Shown here piece after piece: positions 7,561 to 14,689 of a DNA stretch of 46,240 bases. Origin of the DNA: Synechococcus sp. MU1617. Lineage in GTDB: Bacteria; Cyanobacteriota; Cyanobacteriia; PCC-6307; Cyanobiaceae. Below the pieces are notes generated by a model, which was not told the origin of the DNA, made no database searches, and worked only from the letters and a program-made list of their open reading frames with translations. Every line of letters starts with the position of its first letter. Position 1 is the stretch's first letter. The position numbers and the translations under genes were made by a program. The stretch spans positions 1 through 46,240 of the forward strand of contig NZ_VTLB01000007.1 of the NCBI RefSeq assembly GCF_020514235.1, in the 5' to 3' direction.

Positions 7561-9156
7561 CTACCGACAGTTGGACAGGGTCCATCGCCCTGCTTGGCCT
7601 TCGGTGATGCAGTCCTCCTGGGACTTGTCGCTGAGCCGGCGACCTGGGCCACCTTTGAATCGCTGAATGCGTTGTTCGGCATACCAGTTGAGGCTGGGAC
7701 GTTCGTCGTACCCCTTCAGCCTGATCTCGCTTCCAGGGTTGGCTCTGACCAAGGCTGCTACAGGTTGCACGGGCCAGGTCTCGTTGAGCTCCCACAACCA
7801 CAGGGGGGAGTGAAACAGTAGGGCCAGCGCTGCCACATTGCCGCAGCTGAGGCTGATCACCCCAAGGCGTCGTCGCTGTGGTGCGGCAGAGCGCAGCCAC
7901 CATCCGCCGCCACACCAGCCGAGGCCCAGCACACCCGCCAGGCCGCGGTAGGGCACAAGGCTGCTGCCGGTGCTGCTGAAGCTGCTTAGCCAAAGCAGCA
8001 GGAGCAGCAGTCCGAGCCCGCACCAGAACGCGGGGAGCTGCAACAGCAACCAGCGGCAAGGGGGATTTGGACTCTCTGGCGCATTCTTAGAGGAAAAGGG
8101 TTGCTCCACCAGCCAAGCCAGCAGCGGAGCGCAAATCAGGGCGAGCGGCAGCCAGAGCGGGTGGCTGTACCAGGGGAGCTGGGTGCGCAGCGGAAGAATG
8201 GCACCGGCCAGGGTGAGCAGGCCGGCCAAAGACCAACGCCCCCAGCGGCTCTGACGCCATCGCCAGGCCCAGACCAGGGCGAAGGGCAGCAGCGGCAGCC
8301 AGGGCCAGCCCCCCTCCAGTACTTCGATCACCGGGACCCGCCAGCCCAGATCACTGCCTTCGCCAGCATCCAGAAGAACCCGCCCGGCGCCATCACCGCC
8401 CCAGAGCCAGAGTGCTTTTCCCCCTCGGATGTGGGCATGCCAGAGATGCCAGCCGATCCCCGGTGCCAGGCCCAGCAGCATCCCGATCAAGGCTGCAGCC
8501 CTGTTATGCCAGTTTCTCCATTCCTGGCCCCAGGCCAGCGCCAATCCGCCGGCCACCGCCGCGGGCACCAGAAGCGGGGCTTTGAGCAGCAGCATGGCGC
8601 TGGCCATCAGGCCGGCGACTGCTCCCCAGAGTGCGCTGCATCGGCTGCGGTTGAGCTGCAGCAGGGCTAGCCAAAGCAGAGCCATGGCTGTCAGCTGGGT
8701 GCCATCCAGCATGGCCAGACGTCCATGCCGGGCCACCGGCAACAGCGTCAGCAGGATCACGCTGGTGGCGAGGGTGCTGGAGCGATCCCCTGGTCGCAGC
8801 ACCCATTGCAGCCAGCCCCCAATCGGTACCACCAGGCACGACAGCAAGGCCGGCGCCAGGCGGATCGTCCACTCCGAGGGGAGCTGGTCGGGCCTGGTTG
8901 TTGCGCCGATCACGAGGGCGATCAAACCGTGCAGACCCGGCGCCTTGTTGAGGTAAGGCTGGTCCCAGAGGGTGGGCAGCAACGGGGCTTCCCCGAGCCC
9001 TTGGCGCAGTTCGAAGGCCACCCGGGCCACGGTGGCTTCATCGAAGTCCCGCAGGGGGAGATCACCGAGGCCGATCAGGGTCAGAACGGCGGCGGCCAAG
9101 CCGAGCCCTGCCAATGCGCTCCAGGGGGCTGGTTCAGGAGCTGAGCCGGAGCGCAT
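7561..9156 (-). CDS. GT-C glycosyltransferase, ArnT-like
   Basis: 531 aa and about 12 helices. LRDFDEATVARVAFEL near residue 35 is the ArnT/PMT first-loop DxDE signature, and LNKAPGLHGLIAL near 70 matches the family's N-K-x-P motif. A soluble tail from about residue 460 holds NWYAEQRIQRF. It is first in the minus-strand operon leading to the DPM1-GtrA fusion, a second PMT-like enzyme and a DUF2079 protein. It probably moves a lipid-linked sugar onto a lipid or polysaccharide of the envelope; lipid A is not implied, because marine Synechococcus LPS is unusual. The exact sugar and acceptor cannot be read from sequence. Confidence 0.85.
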   Translation of the reverse strand: MRSGSAPEPAPWSALAGLGLAAAVLTLIGLGDLPLRDFDEATVARVAFELRQGLGEAPLLPTLWDQPYLNKAPGLHGLIALVIGATTRPDQLPSEWTIRLAPALLSCLVVPIGGWLQWVLRPGDRSSTLATSVILLTLLPVARHGRLAMLDGTQLTAMALLWLALLQLNRSRCSALWGAVAGLMASAMLLLKAPLLVPAAVAGGLALAWGQEWRNWHNRAAALIGMLLGLAPGIGWHLWHAHIRGGKALWLWGGDGAGRVLLDAGEGSDLGWRVPVIEVLEGGWPWLPLLPFALVWAWRWRQSRWGRWSLAGLLTLAGAILPLRTQLPWYSHPLWLPLALICAPLLAWLVEQPFSSKNAPESPNPPCRWLLLQLPAFWCGLGLLLLLLWLSSFSSTGSSLVPYRGLAGVLGLGWCGGGWWLRSAAPQRRRLGVISLSCGNVAALALLFHSPLWLWELNETWPVQPVAALVRANPGSEIRLKGYDERPSLNWYAEQRIQRFKGGPGRRLSDKSQEDCITEGQAGRWTLSNCR

Positions 9157-9185
9157 GGGTGCCCCTCATTACGTCAAAAACTGAG

Positions 9186-9443
9186 TATGGTCCGGGTGTT
9201 CAGGGTGCAGCGGCGTGGAGAGGTGAATGCTTCCTTCGGGGAGTGGTCATCATTCCGAAGGCGTTGCCGGCATTCACAATCCTTCAGGAGGAGGTGTCCA
9301 TGATTTCCAGTTGTTTGATTCAGGGTCTGCTGATCGCGGAGAACGCCGGCTGAACGGCGCCTTCTACTGATCATCCGGTTCCGCGGCAAAAGCGGACCCG
9401 GCGAGAGCCCCCGTCCGGACTTCCGGGCGGGGGCATCGTTTTT
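9186..9443 (+). ncRNA. Structured small transcription unit upstream of the porin genes (novel candidate)
   Basis: In the 429 bp between the ArnT-like gene and the first porin, a -10-like TATGGT sits at 9186-9191 and a strong intrinsic terminator at 9407-9443, defining a plus-strand transcript of about 245 nt. Within it are a long hairpin (8-bp GTGAATGC/GCATTCAC at 9223-9230/9270-9277 enclosing 7-bp CCTTCGG/CCGAAGG at 9233-9239/9255-9261), a strong Shine-Dalgarno run (AGGAGGAGG, 9287-9295), a 17-codon ORF, and a second hairpin (9375-9384/9392-9401, one mismatch). It could be a riboswitch or attenuator with a leader peptide, a small-protein gene, or a dual-function sRNA. I do not recognise a known RNA family. 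No clear -35 box is seen. Confidence 0.45.
9300..9353 (+). CDS. Possible 17-aa small protein or leader peptide
   Basis: An ATG follows AGGAGGAGG with near-ideal spacing, one of the strongest ribosome-binding sites in the window. It opens a 17-codon frame, MISSCLIQGLLIAENAG, ending in TGA. The frame could begin earlier at GTG 9243, giving about 36 aa, but that start lies inside the long hairpin. The predicted peptide is mildly hydrophobic with an acidic end and matches nothing I know. It sits inside a terminated, structured RNA, so translation may serve regulation rather than make a working protein. Confidence 0.35.
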   Translation: MISSCLIQGLLIAENAG

Positions 9444-9445
9444 AA
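9407..9445 (+). terminator. Rho-independent terminator of the small transcription unit
   Basis: A 12-bp stem (GCCCCCGTCCGG / CCGGGCGGGGGC, one wobble pair) with an ACTT loop is followed by ATCG and five T. No annotated gene ends here on the plus strand, so a short RNA must be the one terminated. Confidence 0.88.
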
Positions 9446-9468
9446 GAGGCCTCGCTCTGAGAAGAACA

Positions 9469-9482
9469 GTATCGACTGATAC
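9469..9482 (+). promoter_or_regulatory. NtcA-like palindrome GTA-N8-TAC upstream of porin 1
   Basis: GTATCGACTGATAC fits the NtcA consensus GTA-N8-TAC exactly. It lies about 104 bp before the porin-1 ATG. No clear TAN3T box is found about 22 bp downstream, as an NtcA-activated promoter would need, and the site overlaps the GATACAT element shared with porin 2. Repression or chance are therefore possible. Confidence 0.35.
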
Positions 9483-9484
9483 AT
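9478..9484 (+). promoter_or_regulatory. Shared GATACAT element of porin 1 (candidate promoter core)
   Basis: GATACAT lies 108 nt before the porin-1 ATG. The same heptamer lies 111 nt before the porin-2 ATG (11193-11199), although the leaders otherwise differ. The matched distance suggests a promoter -10 region or binding site that gives both mRNAs leaders of about 95 nt. Confidence 0.4.
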
Positions 9485-9570
9485 GTCGATGTAAGGACCG
9501 GCACAGGCAGCGTTGGTTGGTCGGCGAGCAGCCCTCACAATCTGGAAATGGCGTAGTTGCGCCTACTTCC

Positions 9571-9581
9571 TGTGTGAGGAA
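9571..9581 (+). promoter_or_regulatory. Porin-1 ribosome-binding site overlapping a Yfr1-type target motif
   Basis: TGTGTGAGGAA ends just before the start codon at 9586. GAGGA (9576-9580) is the Shine-Dalgarno. GTGTGAGGA is the exact complement of nine bases of the ultraconserved loop (ACUCCUCACAC) of the cyanobacterial sRNA Yfr1. The whole 11 nt is also perfectly complementary to 12983-12993 in the porin-2 3' UTR. Pairing would block translation initiation. Confidence 0.6.
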
Positions 9582-9585
9582 TTCA

Positions 9586-11082
9586 ATGAAGCTTTTCCAG
9601 CAACTGCTGGTGGCTCCTGCCGCCCTTGGCCTTCTGGCCACCGGCGCTAATGCCGCCGAGCTGAACATCAACGGCGTTTCTGATTACGCGGCTTCCGCTG
9701 ATCAGGTCACCAGCGTCACCCAATTCTCCGACGTCTACCCCACCGACTGGGCCTATCAGGCTCTGGCCAACCTGGTGGAGACCTACGGCTGCGTCGCCGG
9801 TTACCCCAACGGCACCTTCCGTGGCAACCGGGCCATGACCCGCTACGAAGCGGCTGCCCTGCTGAACGCCTGCCTCGACCGGATCACTGAAGTGACCGAC
9901 GAGCTGCGTCGTCTGCTCAAGGAATTCGAAACCGAGCTGGCCATCCTCAAGGGTCGCGTTGACGGCCTCGAGGCCCGCGTTGGCGAACTGGAAGCAACCC
10001 AGTTCTCCACCACCACCAAGCTCAAAGGTAAAGCTGACTGGGTCTTCGGTGCCGCTAAGGCTCACGGCCGTGGCAGCGATGCCTTCGAAGCCACCAACGG
10101 TGGCACCTCCTTCAGCTACAACCTGGCGCTGAACCTGGAGACCTCCTTCACCGGTAAGGACCTGCTCTACACCCGCCTGCGTGCAGGCAACATGAGCAAC
10201 GTCTACACCGGCCTGTTCGCCCAGGAGTACGGCTTCGATTCCGACAACGCTGTTGTCGTGAACCGCATGTACTACAGCTTCCCCATCGGTGAGAATTTCA
10301 CCGTGGTTGGCGGCCCTGTGGTTCGTATGGACGACATGCTTCCGGTGTGGCCTAGCGCCTATCCGTCTGCCATGACGTACGACTTCTTCACCTACGCTGG
10401 CGCGCCTGGTGCTTACAACCTGGCCCTCGGCGCTGGTGCTGGCGTGTACTGGAAGTCCGACGACTTCAGCATCGCCACCAGCTACCTCTCCACCAACGGC
10501 AACGACAGCAACCCCAACACGGGTGGTATCGGAACCGATGGTGCTGACTTCAGCGCCACCACTCAGATCGCCTATGCGCCTGAGAACTGGGGTATTGCTG
10601 CTGCCTACACCAAGGCTTCCGGCAACGCTGAGAAGCTGTACATCGGTAACGCCAACCCTCAAGCTGCGATCGCTTCGGGTATCGGTGGTCAGACCAACTC
10701 CTGGGGTCTGAGTGCCTGGTGGACTCCTGAAGATTCCGGCTGGATTCCTTCCATCAGCACCGGTGTGGGTTCTACCTACTTCGACGGCGGTACTGACGGC
10801 TACACCGCGTCCTGGTACGTGGGTCTCGAGTGGGACGACGTGTTCATCGAAGGCAATTCCTTCGGTATGGCCGTTGGTCAGCCCACCTTCGTCGCTTCTG
10901 TTGACGGCGACGCTGTCGAAGAAGGCGCCGGCTACGCCTGGGAATTCTTCTACAAGTTCCAGGTCACCGACAACATCAGCGTGACTCCTGCCATCACCTA
11001 CCTGAGCAAGCCCTTCCCTTCTCAGGACTCCAATGGCATGAACGCCTTCAGCGGCCTGGTCAAGACCCAGTTCAAGTTCTGA
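9586..11082 (+). CDS. Outer-membrane porin with SLH domain (Som/OprB type), copy 1
   Basis: 498 aa. The signal peptide is residues 1-22 (cleavage after ANA). A single SLH domain follows at about residues 44-107 (DVYPTDWAYQALANLVE ... YPNGTFRGNRAMTRYEAAALL), then a coiled coil at about 108-145 and a C-terminal beta-barrel rich in Gly and aromatic residues, ending in Phe (VKTQFKF) as outer-membrane porins do. The SLH part is thought to bind peptidoglycan-linked polymer, and the barrel forms the channel for small solutes. The start is set by GAGGA 5 nt upstream. The first 150 residues are nearly identical to those of the next gene, while the barrels diverge, so pore properties probably differ. 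Confidence 0.93.
   Translation: MKLFQQLLVAPAALGLLATGANAAELNINGVSDYAASADQVTSVTQFSDVYPTDWAYQALANLVETYGCVAGYPNGTFRGNRAMTRYEAAALLNACLDRITEVTDELRRLLKEFETELAILKGRVDGLEARVGELEATQFSTTTKLKGKADWVFGAAKAHGRGSDAFEATNGGTSFSYNLALNLETSFTGKDLLYTRLRAGNMSNVYTGLFAQEYGFDSDNAVVVNRMYYSFPIGENFTVVGGPVVRMDDMLPVWPSAYPSAMTYDFFTYAGAPGAYNLALGAGAGVYWKSDDFSIATSYLSTNGNDSNPNTGGIGTDGADFSATTQIAYAPENWGIAAAYTKASGNAEKLYIGNANPQAAIASGIGGQTNSWGLSAWWTPEDSGWIPSISTGVGSTYFDGGTDGYTASWYVGLEWDDVFIEGNSFGMAVGQPTFVASVDGDAVEEGAGYAWEFFYKFQVTDNISVTPAITYLSKPFPSQDSNGMNAFSGLVKTQFKF
9649..10025 (+). repeat. Homogenised tract shared by porin genes, copy 1
   Basis: These 377 bp match 11367-11743 at every base except one (T at 9801, C at 11519, silent). 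The tract covers the end of the signal peptide, the SLH domain and the coiled coil. Before and after it the two genes differ much more, including at silent sites, which points to recent gene conversion or strong recombination. Confidence 0.95.
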
Positions 11083-11092
11083 TCCTTGGTTT

Positions 11093-11112
11093 AAGGCCCC
11101 TTCAGGGGCCTT
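11093..11112 (+). terminator. Hairpin after porin 1
   Basis: A perfect 8-bp stem (AAGGCCCC / GGGGCCTT) with a TTCA loop starts 10 bp after the stop. It lacks a T-run, so it may protect the 3' end while the following hairpin terminates. Confidence 0.6.
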
Positions 11113-11130
11113 ATCCCTTTCAGATTCTTC

Positions 11131-11160
11131 AGCTCTCCACTTCGGTGGGGAGCTTTTTTA
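11131..11160 (+). terminator. Rho-independent terminator of porin 1
   Basis: A 10-bp stem (AGCTCTCCAC / GTGGGGAGCT, one wobble) with a TTCG tetraloop is followed by T6. The two-hairpin layout after the stop repeats after porin 2. Confidence 0.9.
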
Positions 11161-11192
11161 TGCGGCTCCAGCATGAAGGAATGGTCTTAACC

Positions 11193-11199
11193 GATACAT
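11193..11199 (+). promoter_or_regulatory. Shared GATACAT element of porin 2 (candidate promoter core)
   Basis: GATACAT lies 111 nt before the porin-2 ATG and matches the element at 9478-9484 in sequence and distance. No NtcA-like palindrome is present here, so the shared part is only this heptamer. Confidence 0.4.
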
Positions 11200-11284
11200 A
11201 AACAACCCTTGAGTTGCTGTTACCGACATGGTTGTCTCGCGCTAATAGCGTGAAGCCGCTGGCATGTCTTGCCGGCACTTTTCT

Positions 11285-11295
11285 CTTGGTGTGAG
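11285..11295 (+). promoter_or_regulatory. Porin-2 leader motif complementary to Yfr1-type sequence
   Basis: CTTGGTGTGAG lies 8 nt before the ATG at 11304. GTGTGAG complements the Yfr1 core (CUCACAC). CTTGGTGTG (11285-11293) is perfectly complementary to 12994-13002 in this gene's own 3' UTR. Ribosome binding must use the weak GTGAGAA, so the site is again over the translation start. Confidence 0.5.
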
Positions 11296-11303
11296 AACCC
11301 AAA

Positions 11304-12944
11304 ATGAAGCTTTTCCAGCAACTGCTGGTGGCTCCTGCTGCCCTTGGCCTGATCGCCAGTGGTGCCAATGCCGCCGAGCTGAACATCAACGGCGTTTCTG
11401 ATTACGCGGCTTCCGCTGATCAGGTCACCAGCGTCACCCAATTCTCCGACGTCTACCCCACCGACTGGGCCTATCAGGCTCTGGCCAACCTGGTGGAGAC
11501 CTACGGCTGCGTCGCCGGCTACCCCAACGGCACCTTCCGTGGCAACCGGGCCATGACCCGCTACGAAGCGGCTGCCCTGCTGAACGCCTGCCTCGACCGG
11601 ATCACTGAAGTGACCGACGAGCTGCGTCGTCTGCTCAAGGAATTCGAAACCGAGCTGGCCATCCTCAAGGGTCGCGTTGACGGCCTCGAGGCCCGCGTTG
11701 GCGAACTGGAAGCAACCCAGTTCTCCACCACCACCAAGCTCAAGGCCAAAACTGTCTGGGTGGCTGGTGCGACGCGCGCCAAAGGTGACAACTACAACAC
11801 CGGTGGCGAGAAGGGTGCCCGTGATGCTTACAACGCTGAGTACGGCGCTTTCTCCTTCAGCTACGACCTGCGTCTTGGCCTGAAGACCTCCTTCAGCGGC
11901 AAGGATCTCCTGTACACCCGCCTGCGCGCAGGCAACATGGGTGATACCAGTGTGTGGGATGGCAACGGCGTTGCTCTGAACAAACTCGACACCGCTGCCC
12001 CCGGCGACAACATCGTCGAGATTGATCGCATCTACTACCGCTTCCCCCTCGGCGACAGCTTCACTGTCCAGGTCGGTCCCCTGACCCGGAACACCGAGAT
12101 GATGGGCTATAAAGCCAGTGCCTACGCCAAGGGCGGCAGCAAGATCCTTGATTTCTTCGGTGGTTCCCTGGGTACCCCCGGCGTCTGGAACAAGGAGACC
12201 GGTGGTGGCTTCGGTGCCATTTACACCAACAAGAAGCAAGTGGAGAAGGGCAATCCCTACTTCACCGTGGCTGCTAACTACGTTGCCGACTCCGGTGAGG
12301 CCAATGACAGCAACCCCAACACGGGTGGCTTCATGACCGATAACTCCGAAGGCAACATCACCACTCAGATTGCCTATGGCAACAAGCAGTGGGGCTTGGC
12401 CGCCGGTTATCGCTACGGCCAGTGTGGTGCCAAGTTCCGTACCGCTACCGAGTTCGCTAAGGGCGGTAAGTACGGCACCCCTTGCACCGTCGCTGACGGC
12501 GAGCGCACCAACGCCGATAGCCACAGCTGGTCTGCACACGCCTTCTGGCGTCCTGAGGAGTCCGGCTGGATGCCTTCCATCAGTGCTGGCGTCGGTAGCT
12601 CCTACCTGACTGGCAACGATGCTTGGGATGACAACACCAACAAGCGGTCTATGGCCAGCTGGATGGTGGGTCTGACCTGGAACGATGTCCTCCTCGAGGG
12701 CAACGCTCTTGGTTATGCCGTGGGTCAGCCCCAGTTCGTCTACGAGGTCGAGGACGGCTTCGTGGCTGATGGCGGTTACGCCATGGAGCTCTGGTACAGC
12801 TTCCAGGTCACCGACAACATCCAGATCACCCCTGCTGTGTACTGGCTGAGCCGTCCCTTCGGTGACGACACCCAGAACGTCAACGGCGACTACAAGTCCC
12901 TCGGCGTCTTCGGTGGCCTGGTTCAGACCACCTTCAAGTTCTGA
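11304..12944 (+). CDS. Outer-membrane porin with SLH domain (Som/OprB type), copy 2
   Basis: 546 aa with the same plan as copy 1: signal peptide ending ANA at about residue 22, SLH domain at 44-107, coiled coil at 108-145, then a longer beta-barrel ending TTFKF. The barrel has extra loops compared with copy 1, including a Cys-containing stretch (GQCGAKF ... GTPCTV) near residues 373-394 that could form a disulfide. Motifs such as NDSNPNTGG and EESGWMPSIS are shared with copy 1, so the two are true paralogues. It is expressed from its own leader after a terminator. These are probably the major outer-membrane proteins of the cell (family knowledge). Confidence 0.93.
   Translation: MKLFQQLLVAPAALGLIASGANAAELNINGVSDYAASADQVTSVTQFSDVYPTDWAYQALANLVETYGCVAGYPNGTFRGNRAMTRYEAAALLNACLDRITEVTDELRRLLKEFETELAILKGRVDGLEARVGELEATQFSTTTKLKAKTVWVAGATRAKGDNYNTGGEKGARDAYNAEYGAFSFSYDLRLGLKTSFSGKDLLYTRLRAGNMGDTSVWDGNGVALNKLDTAAPGDNIVEIDRIYYRFPLGDSFTVQVGPLTRNTEMMGYKASAYAKGGSKILDFFGGSLGTPGVWNKETGGGFGAIYTNKKQVEKGNPYFTVAANYVADSGEANDSNPNTGGFMTDNSEGNITTQIAYGNKQWGLAAGYRYGQCGAKFRTATEFAKGGKYGTPCTVADGERTNADSHSWSAHAFWRPEESGWMPSISAGVGSSYLTGNDAWDDNTNKRSMASWMVGLTWNDVLLEGNALGYAVGQPQFVYEVEDGFVADGGYAMELWYSFQVTDNIQITPAVYWLSRPFGDDTQNVNGDYKSLGVFGGLVQTTFKF
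11367..11743 (+). repeat. Homogenised tract shared by porin genes, copy 2
   Basis: Partner of 9649-10025, with 376 of 377 bases identical at a constant offset of 1718 and no indel. Identity breaks at AAGCTCAA|G here against AAGCTCAA|A in copy 1. Confidence 0.95.
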
Positions 12945-12950
12945 TCTATT

Positions 12951-13027
12951 GGCCCGACTTCGGTTGGGCCTTCAGAACAACCTTCCTCACACACACACCA
13001 AGCTCTCCCCTGGGGAGGGCTTTTTTT
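12951..13027 (+). ncRNA. Yfr1-like module in the porin-2 3' UTR (hairpin, AC-rich single strand, terminator hairpin)
   Basis: Hairpin 1 (GGCCCGAC TTCG GTTGGGCC, 12951-12970) is followed by an unpaired stretch containing TTCCTCACACACACACACC (12983-12999) and then a terminator hairpin with T7 (13001-13027). Yfr1 is known as an RNA of 54-65 nt with two stem-loops around an unpaired ACUCCUCACAC; this element has the same order and nine of the eleven core bases. It may be released from the porin mRNA or act in place. From memory the usual Yfr1 gene lies near guaB/trxA, so this would be an additional copy or mimic. It could also be only a 3' UTR with an AC repeat. Confidence 0.4.
13001..13027 (+). 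terminator. Rho-independent terminator of porin 2
   Basis: Stem AGCTCTCCCC / GGGGAGGGCT (with wobble pairs and a minimal loop) is followed by T7. It is the second of two hairpins after the stop, as after porin 1. Confidence 0.88.
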
Positions 13028-13055
13028 ATGGTTGTTCTATGGCCAAGCTGCAGCC

Positions 13056-14024
13056 ATGAGCATTGCTCCTGACATCACGGCCTTGATCGGTGGCACGCCT
13101 CTGGTGCGGTTGAACCGTCTGCCCCAGGCCTGCGGCTGTCAGGCCGAGATCCTGGCCAAGTTGGAGAGCTTCAATCCATCCGCCTCGGTGAAAGACCGCA
13201 TCGCCAGCGCCATGGTGCTGGAGGCGGAGCAAGCCGGCACGATCGTTCCCGGCCGTACGGTGCTGGTGGAGCCCACCAGCGGCAACACCGGAATCGCCTT
13301 GGCCATGGTGGCGGCGGCCCGGGGTTATCGGCTGATTCTCACCATGCCGGACACCATGAGCACCGAGCGTCGAGCGATGCTACGGGCCTACGGCGCCGAG
13401 TTGCAGCTCACCGACGGTGCCCAGGGCATGAACGGGGCGATAGCGCTGGCGAAGGAGTTGGTGGAGGAGATTCCCAACGCTTATCTGCTTCAGCAGTTCG
13501 ACAACCCCGCCAATCCGGCCGTGCATGAACGCACCACGGCCGAGGAGATTTGGCGCGATACCCAGGGCCAGATCGATGCCTTTGTGGCGGGGGTGGGCAC
13601 CGGTGGCACGATCACCGGCTGCGCCCGTCTGCTGAAAGAGCGTCAGCCGCAGCTTCAGGTGATTGCCGTTGAGCCCGAGGCCAGTGCCGTGCTGTCCGGG
13701 AAGCCTCCTGGGGCCCATCGCATCCAGGGGATCGGAGCTGGTTTTGTTCCCGCGGTGCTGGAACTGGATCGGATTGATTTGATCCTTACGGTGAGCGATG
13801 AGGAGGCGATGCAGGTGGGTCGGCGCCTGGCCCGGGAGGAGGGTTTGCTCTGCGGTATTAGCAGTGGAGCGGCCATGGCAGCGGCCCTGCGGGTGGGCCA
13901 AGACCCCGCCATGGCGGGCAAACGGCTGGTGGTGGTGCTGGCTAGTTATGGCGAGCGTTACCTCTCCACCCCGATGTTCAGTGCCGCTTCGCAGCTTCCC
14001 GCCCGGAGGGATGGTCAGCTGTGA
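13056..14024 (+). CDS. cysK: Cysteine synthase (O-acetylserine sulfhydrylase)
   Basis: 322 aa, normal length. This cytosolic PLP enzyme makes cysteine from O-acetylserine and sulfide, the last step of sulfate assimilation. The Schiff-base Lys is K46 in NPSASVKDR. The substrate loop PTSGNTG is at about 73-79, the phosphate-binding loop GTGGTITG is near 180 and the SSGAA motif is near 270. The ATG at 13056 is chosen because the alignment of the first strand (IGGTPLVRL) fits; an in-frame start 24 bp upstream lies next to the terminator. The stop overlaps the GTG of the J-domain gene by 4 bp (GTGA). Confidence 0.95.
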   Translation: MSIAPDITALIGGTPLVRLNRLPQACGCQAEILAKLESFNPSASVKDRIASAMVLEAEQAGTIVPGRTVLVEPTSGNTGIALAMVAAARGYRLILTMPDTMSTERRAMLRAYGAELQLTDGAQGMNGAIALAKELVEEIPNAYLLQQFDNPANPAVHERTTAEEIWRDTQGQIDAFVAGVGTGGTITGCARLLKERQPQLQVIAVEPEASAVLSGKPPGAHRIQGIGAGFVPAVLELDRIDLILTVSDEEAMQVGRRLAREEGLLCGISSGAAMAAALRVGQDPAMAGKRLVVVLASYGERYLSTPMFSAASQLPARRDGQL

Positions 14025-14689
14025 GCGATCCCTATGCCGTGCTCGGTGTCAGCAGCACCGCAAGCAACGCTGAGATCAAAGCGGCCTACCGCCAGCTGGT
14101 GAAGCAGCACCATCCCGATGCCGGCGGCGACGACCAGGAGATGCTGGCCCTCAATGCCGCCTGGGAAGTGCTCGGGGATGCCGAGCGCCGTAAGGCCTTT
14201 GATCGCACGCGGCCCAAGCCGGGCCGTGCGGCATCGCCGACGGATCTGCGCCGGGCCAGCCGTGCCCACGACCGTGCTGTGGCCGCGGACGATGCCCTGG
14301 GGGAGTGGCTGCGGCGGGTCTATGCCCCGATCGACCGCATGCTTGGTGAGGTGATCAATCCATTTCCCAAGCAACTCAAGGCACTGTCGGCTGATCCCTA
14401 CGACGACGAGCTGATGGAGGCGTTCTGCAGCTATCTCGAGGCGAGCGGACGCCGAATGGAAAAAGTCAAGCAACTGTTCCAGTCGTTGCCCACGCCGGCC
14501 TCGGCCCGTGGTTTCGGCCTGAGCCTGTATCACTGCCTCTCGGAAGTTGAGGACGCTCTGGCCGAACTGGAGCGCTACACCATGGGTTACGTGGATGGTT
14601 ATCTCCACGATGGTCGCGAGATGCTGCGGGAGGCCAAGCAGCGACGCAAGCGGCTCCAGGATGAACGGCGTCGGTTGGAGATCGTGTGA
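14021..14689 (+). CDS. J-domain (DnaJ-like) protein
   Basis: 222 aa. Residues 3-64 form a J domain with the essential HPD at 31-33, so it should stimulate ATP hydrolysis by an Hsp70 (DnaK). There is no Gly/Phe region, zinc finger or DnaJ C-terminal domain, so it is a specialised co-chaperone. Residues 80-222 are helical with a very basic end ([19 protein letters not shown]), possibly a nucleic-acid or membrane-surface contact. The GTG start overlaps the cysK stop, and its own stop overlaps the next GTG. A role with either neighbour is inference only. Confidence 0.88.
   Translation: MSDPYAVLGVSSTASNAEIKAAYRQLVKQHHPDAGGDDQEMLALNAAWEVLGDAERRKAFDRTRPKPGRAASPTDLRRASRAHDRAVAADDALGEWLRRVYAPIDRMLGEVINPFPKQLKALSADPYDDELMEAFCSYLEASGRRMEKVKQLFQSLPTPASARGFGLSLYHCLSEVEDALAELERYTMGYVDGYLHDGREMLREAKQRRKRLQDERRRLEIV

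Noticed and set aside
9198-9300. Glutamine riboswitch (glnA or Downstream-peptide type) for the structured RNA
   Set aside because: The short downstream ORF and a GUUCA near 9198 recall those RNAs, but the conserved GGAAGU-type core and expected helices are not found; the long 8+7-bp hairpin does not fit.
9583-12539. Long minus-strand frames opposite both porins (about 359 and 439 codons)
   Set aside because: They mirror the porin codon bias and repeat each other where the porins are identical. No ribosome site or domain is seen.
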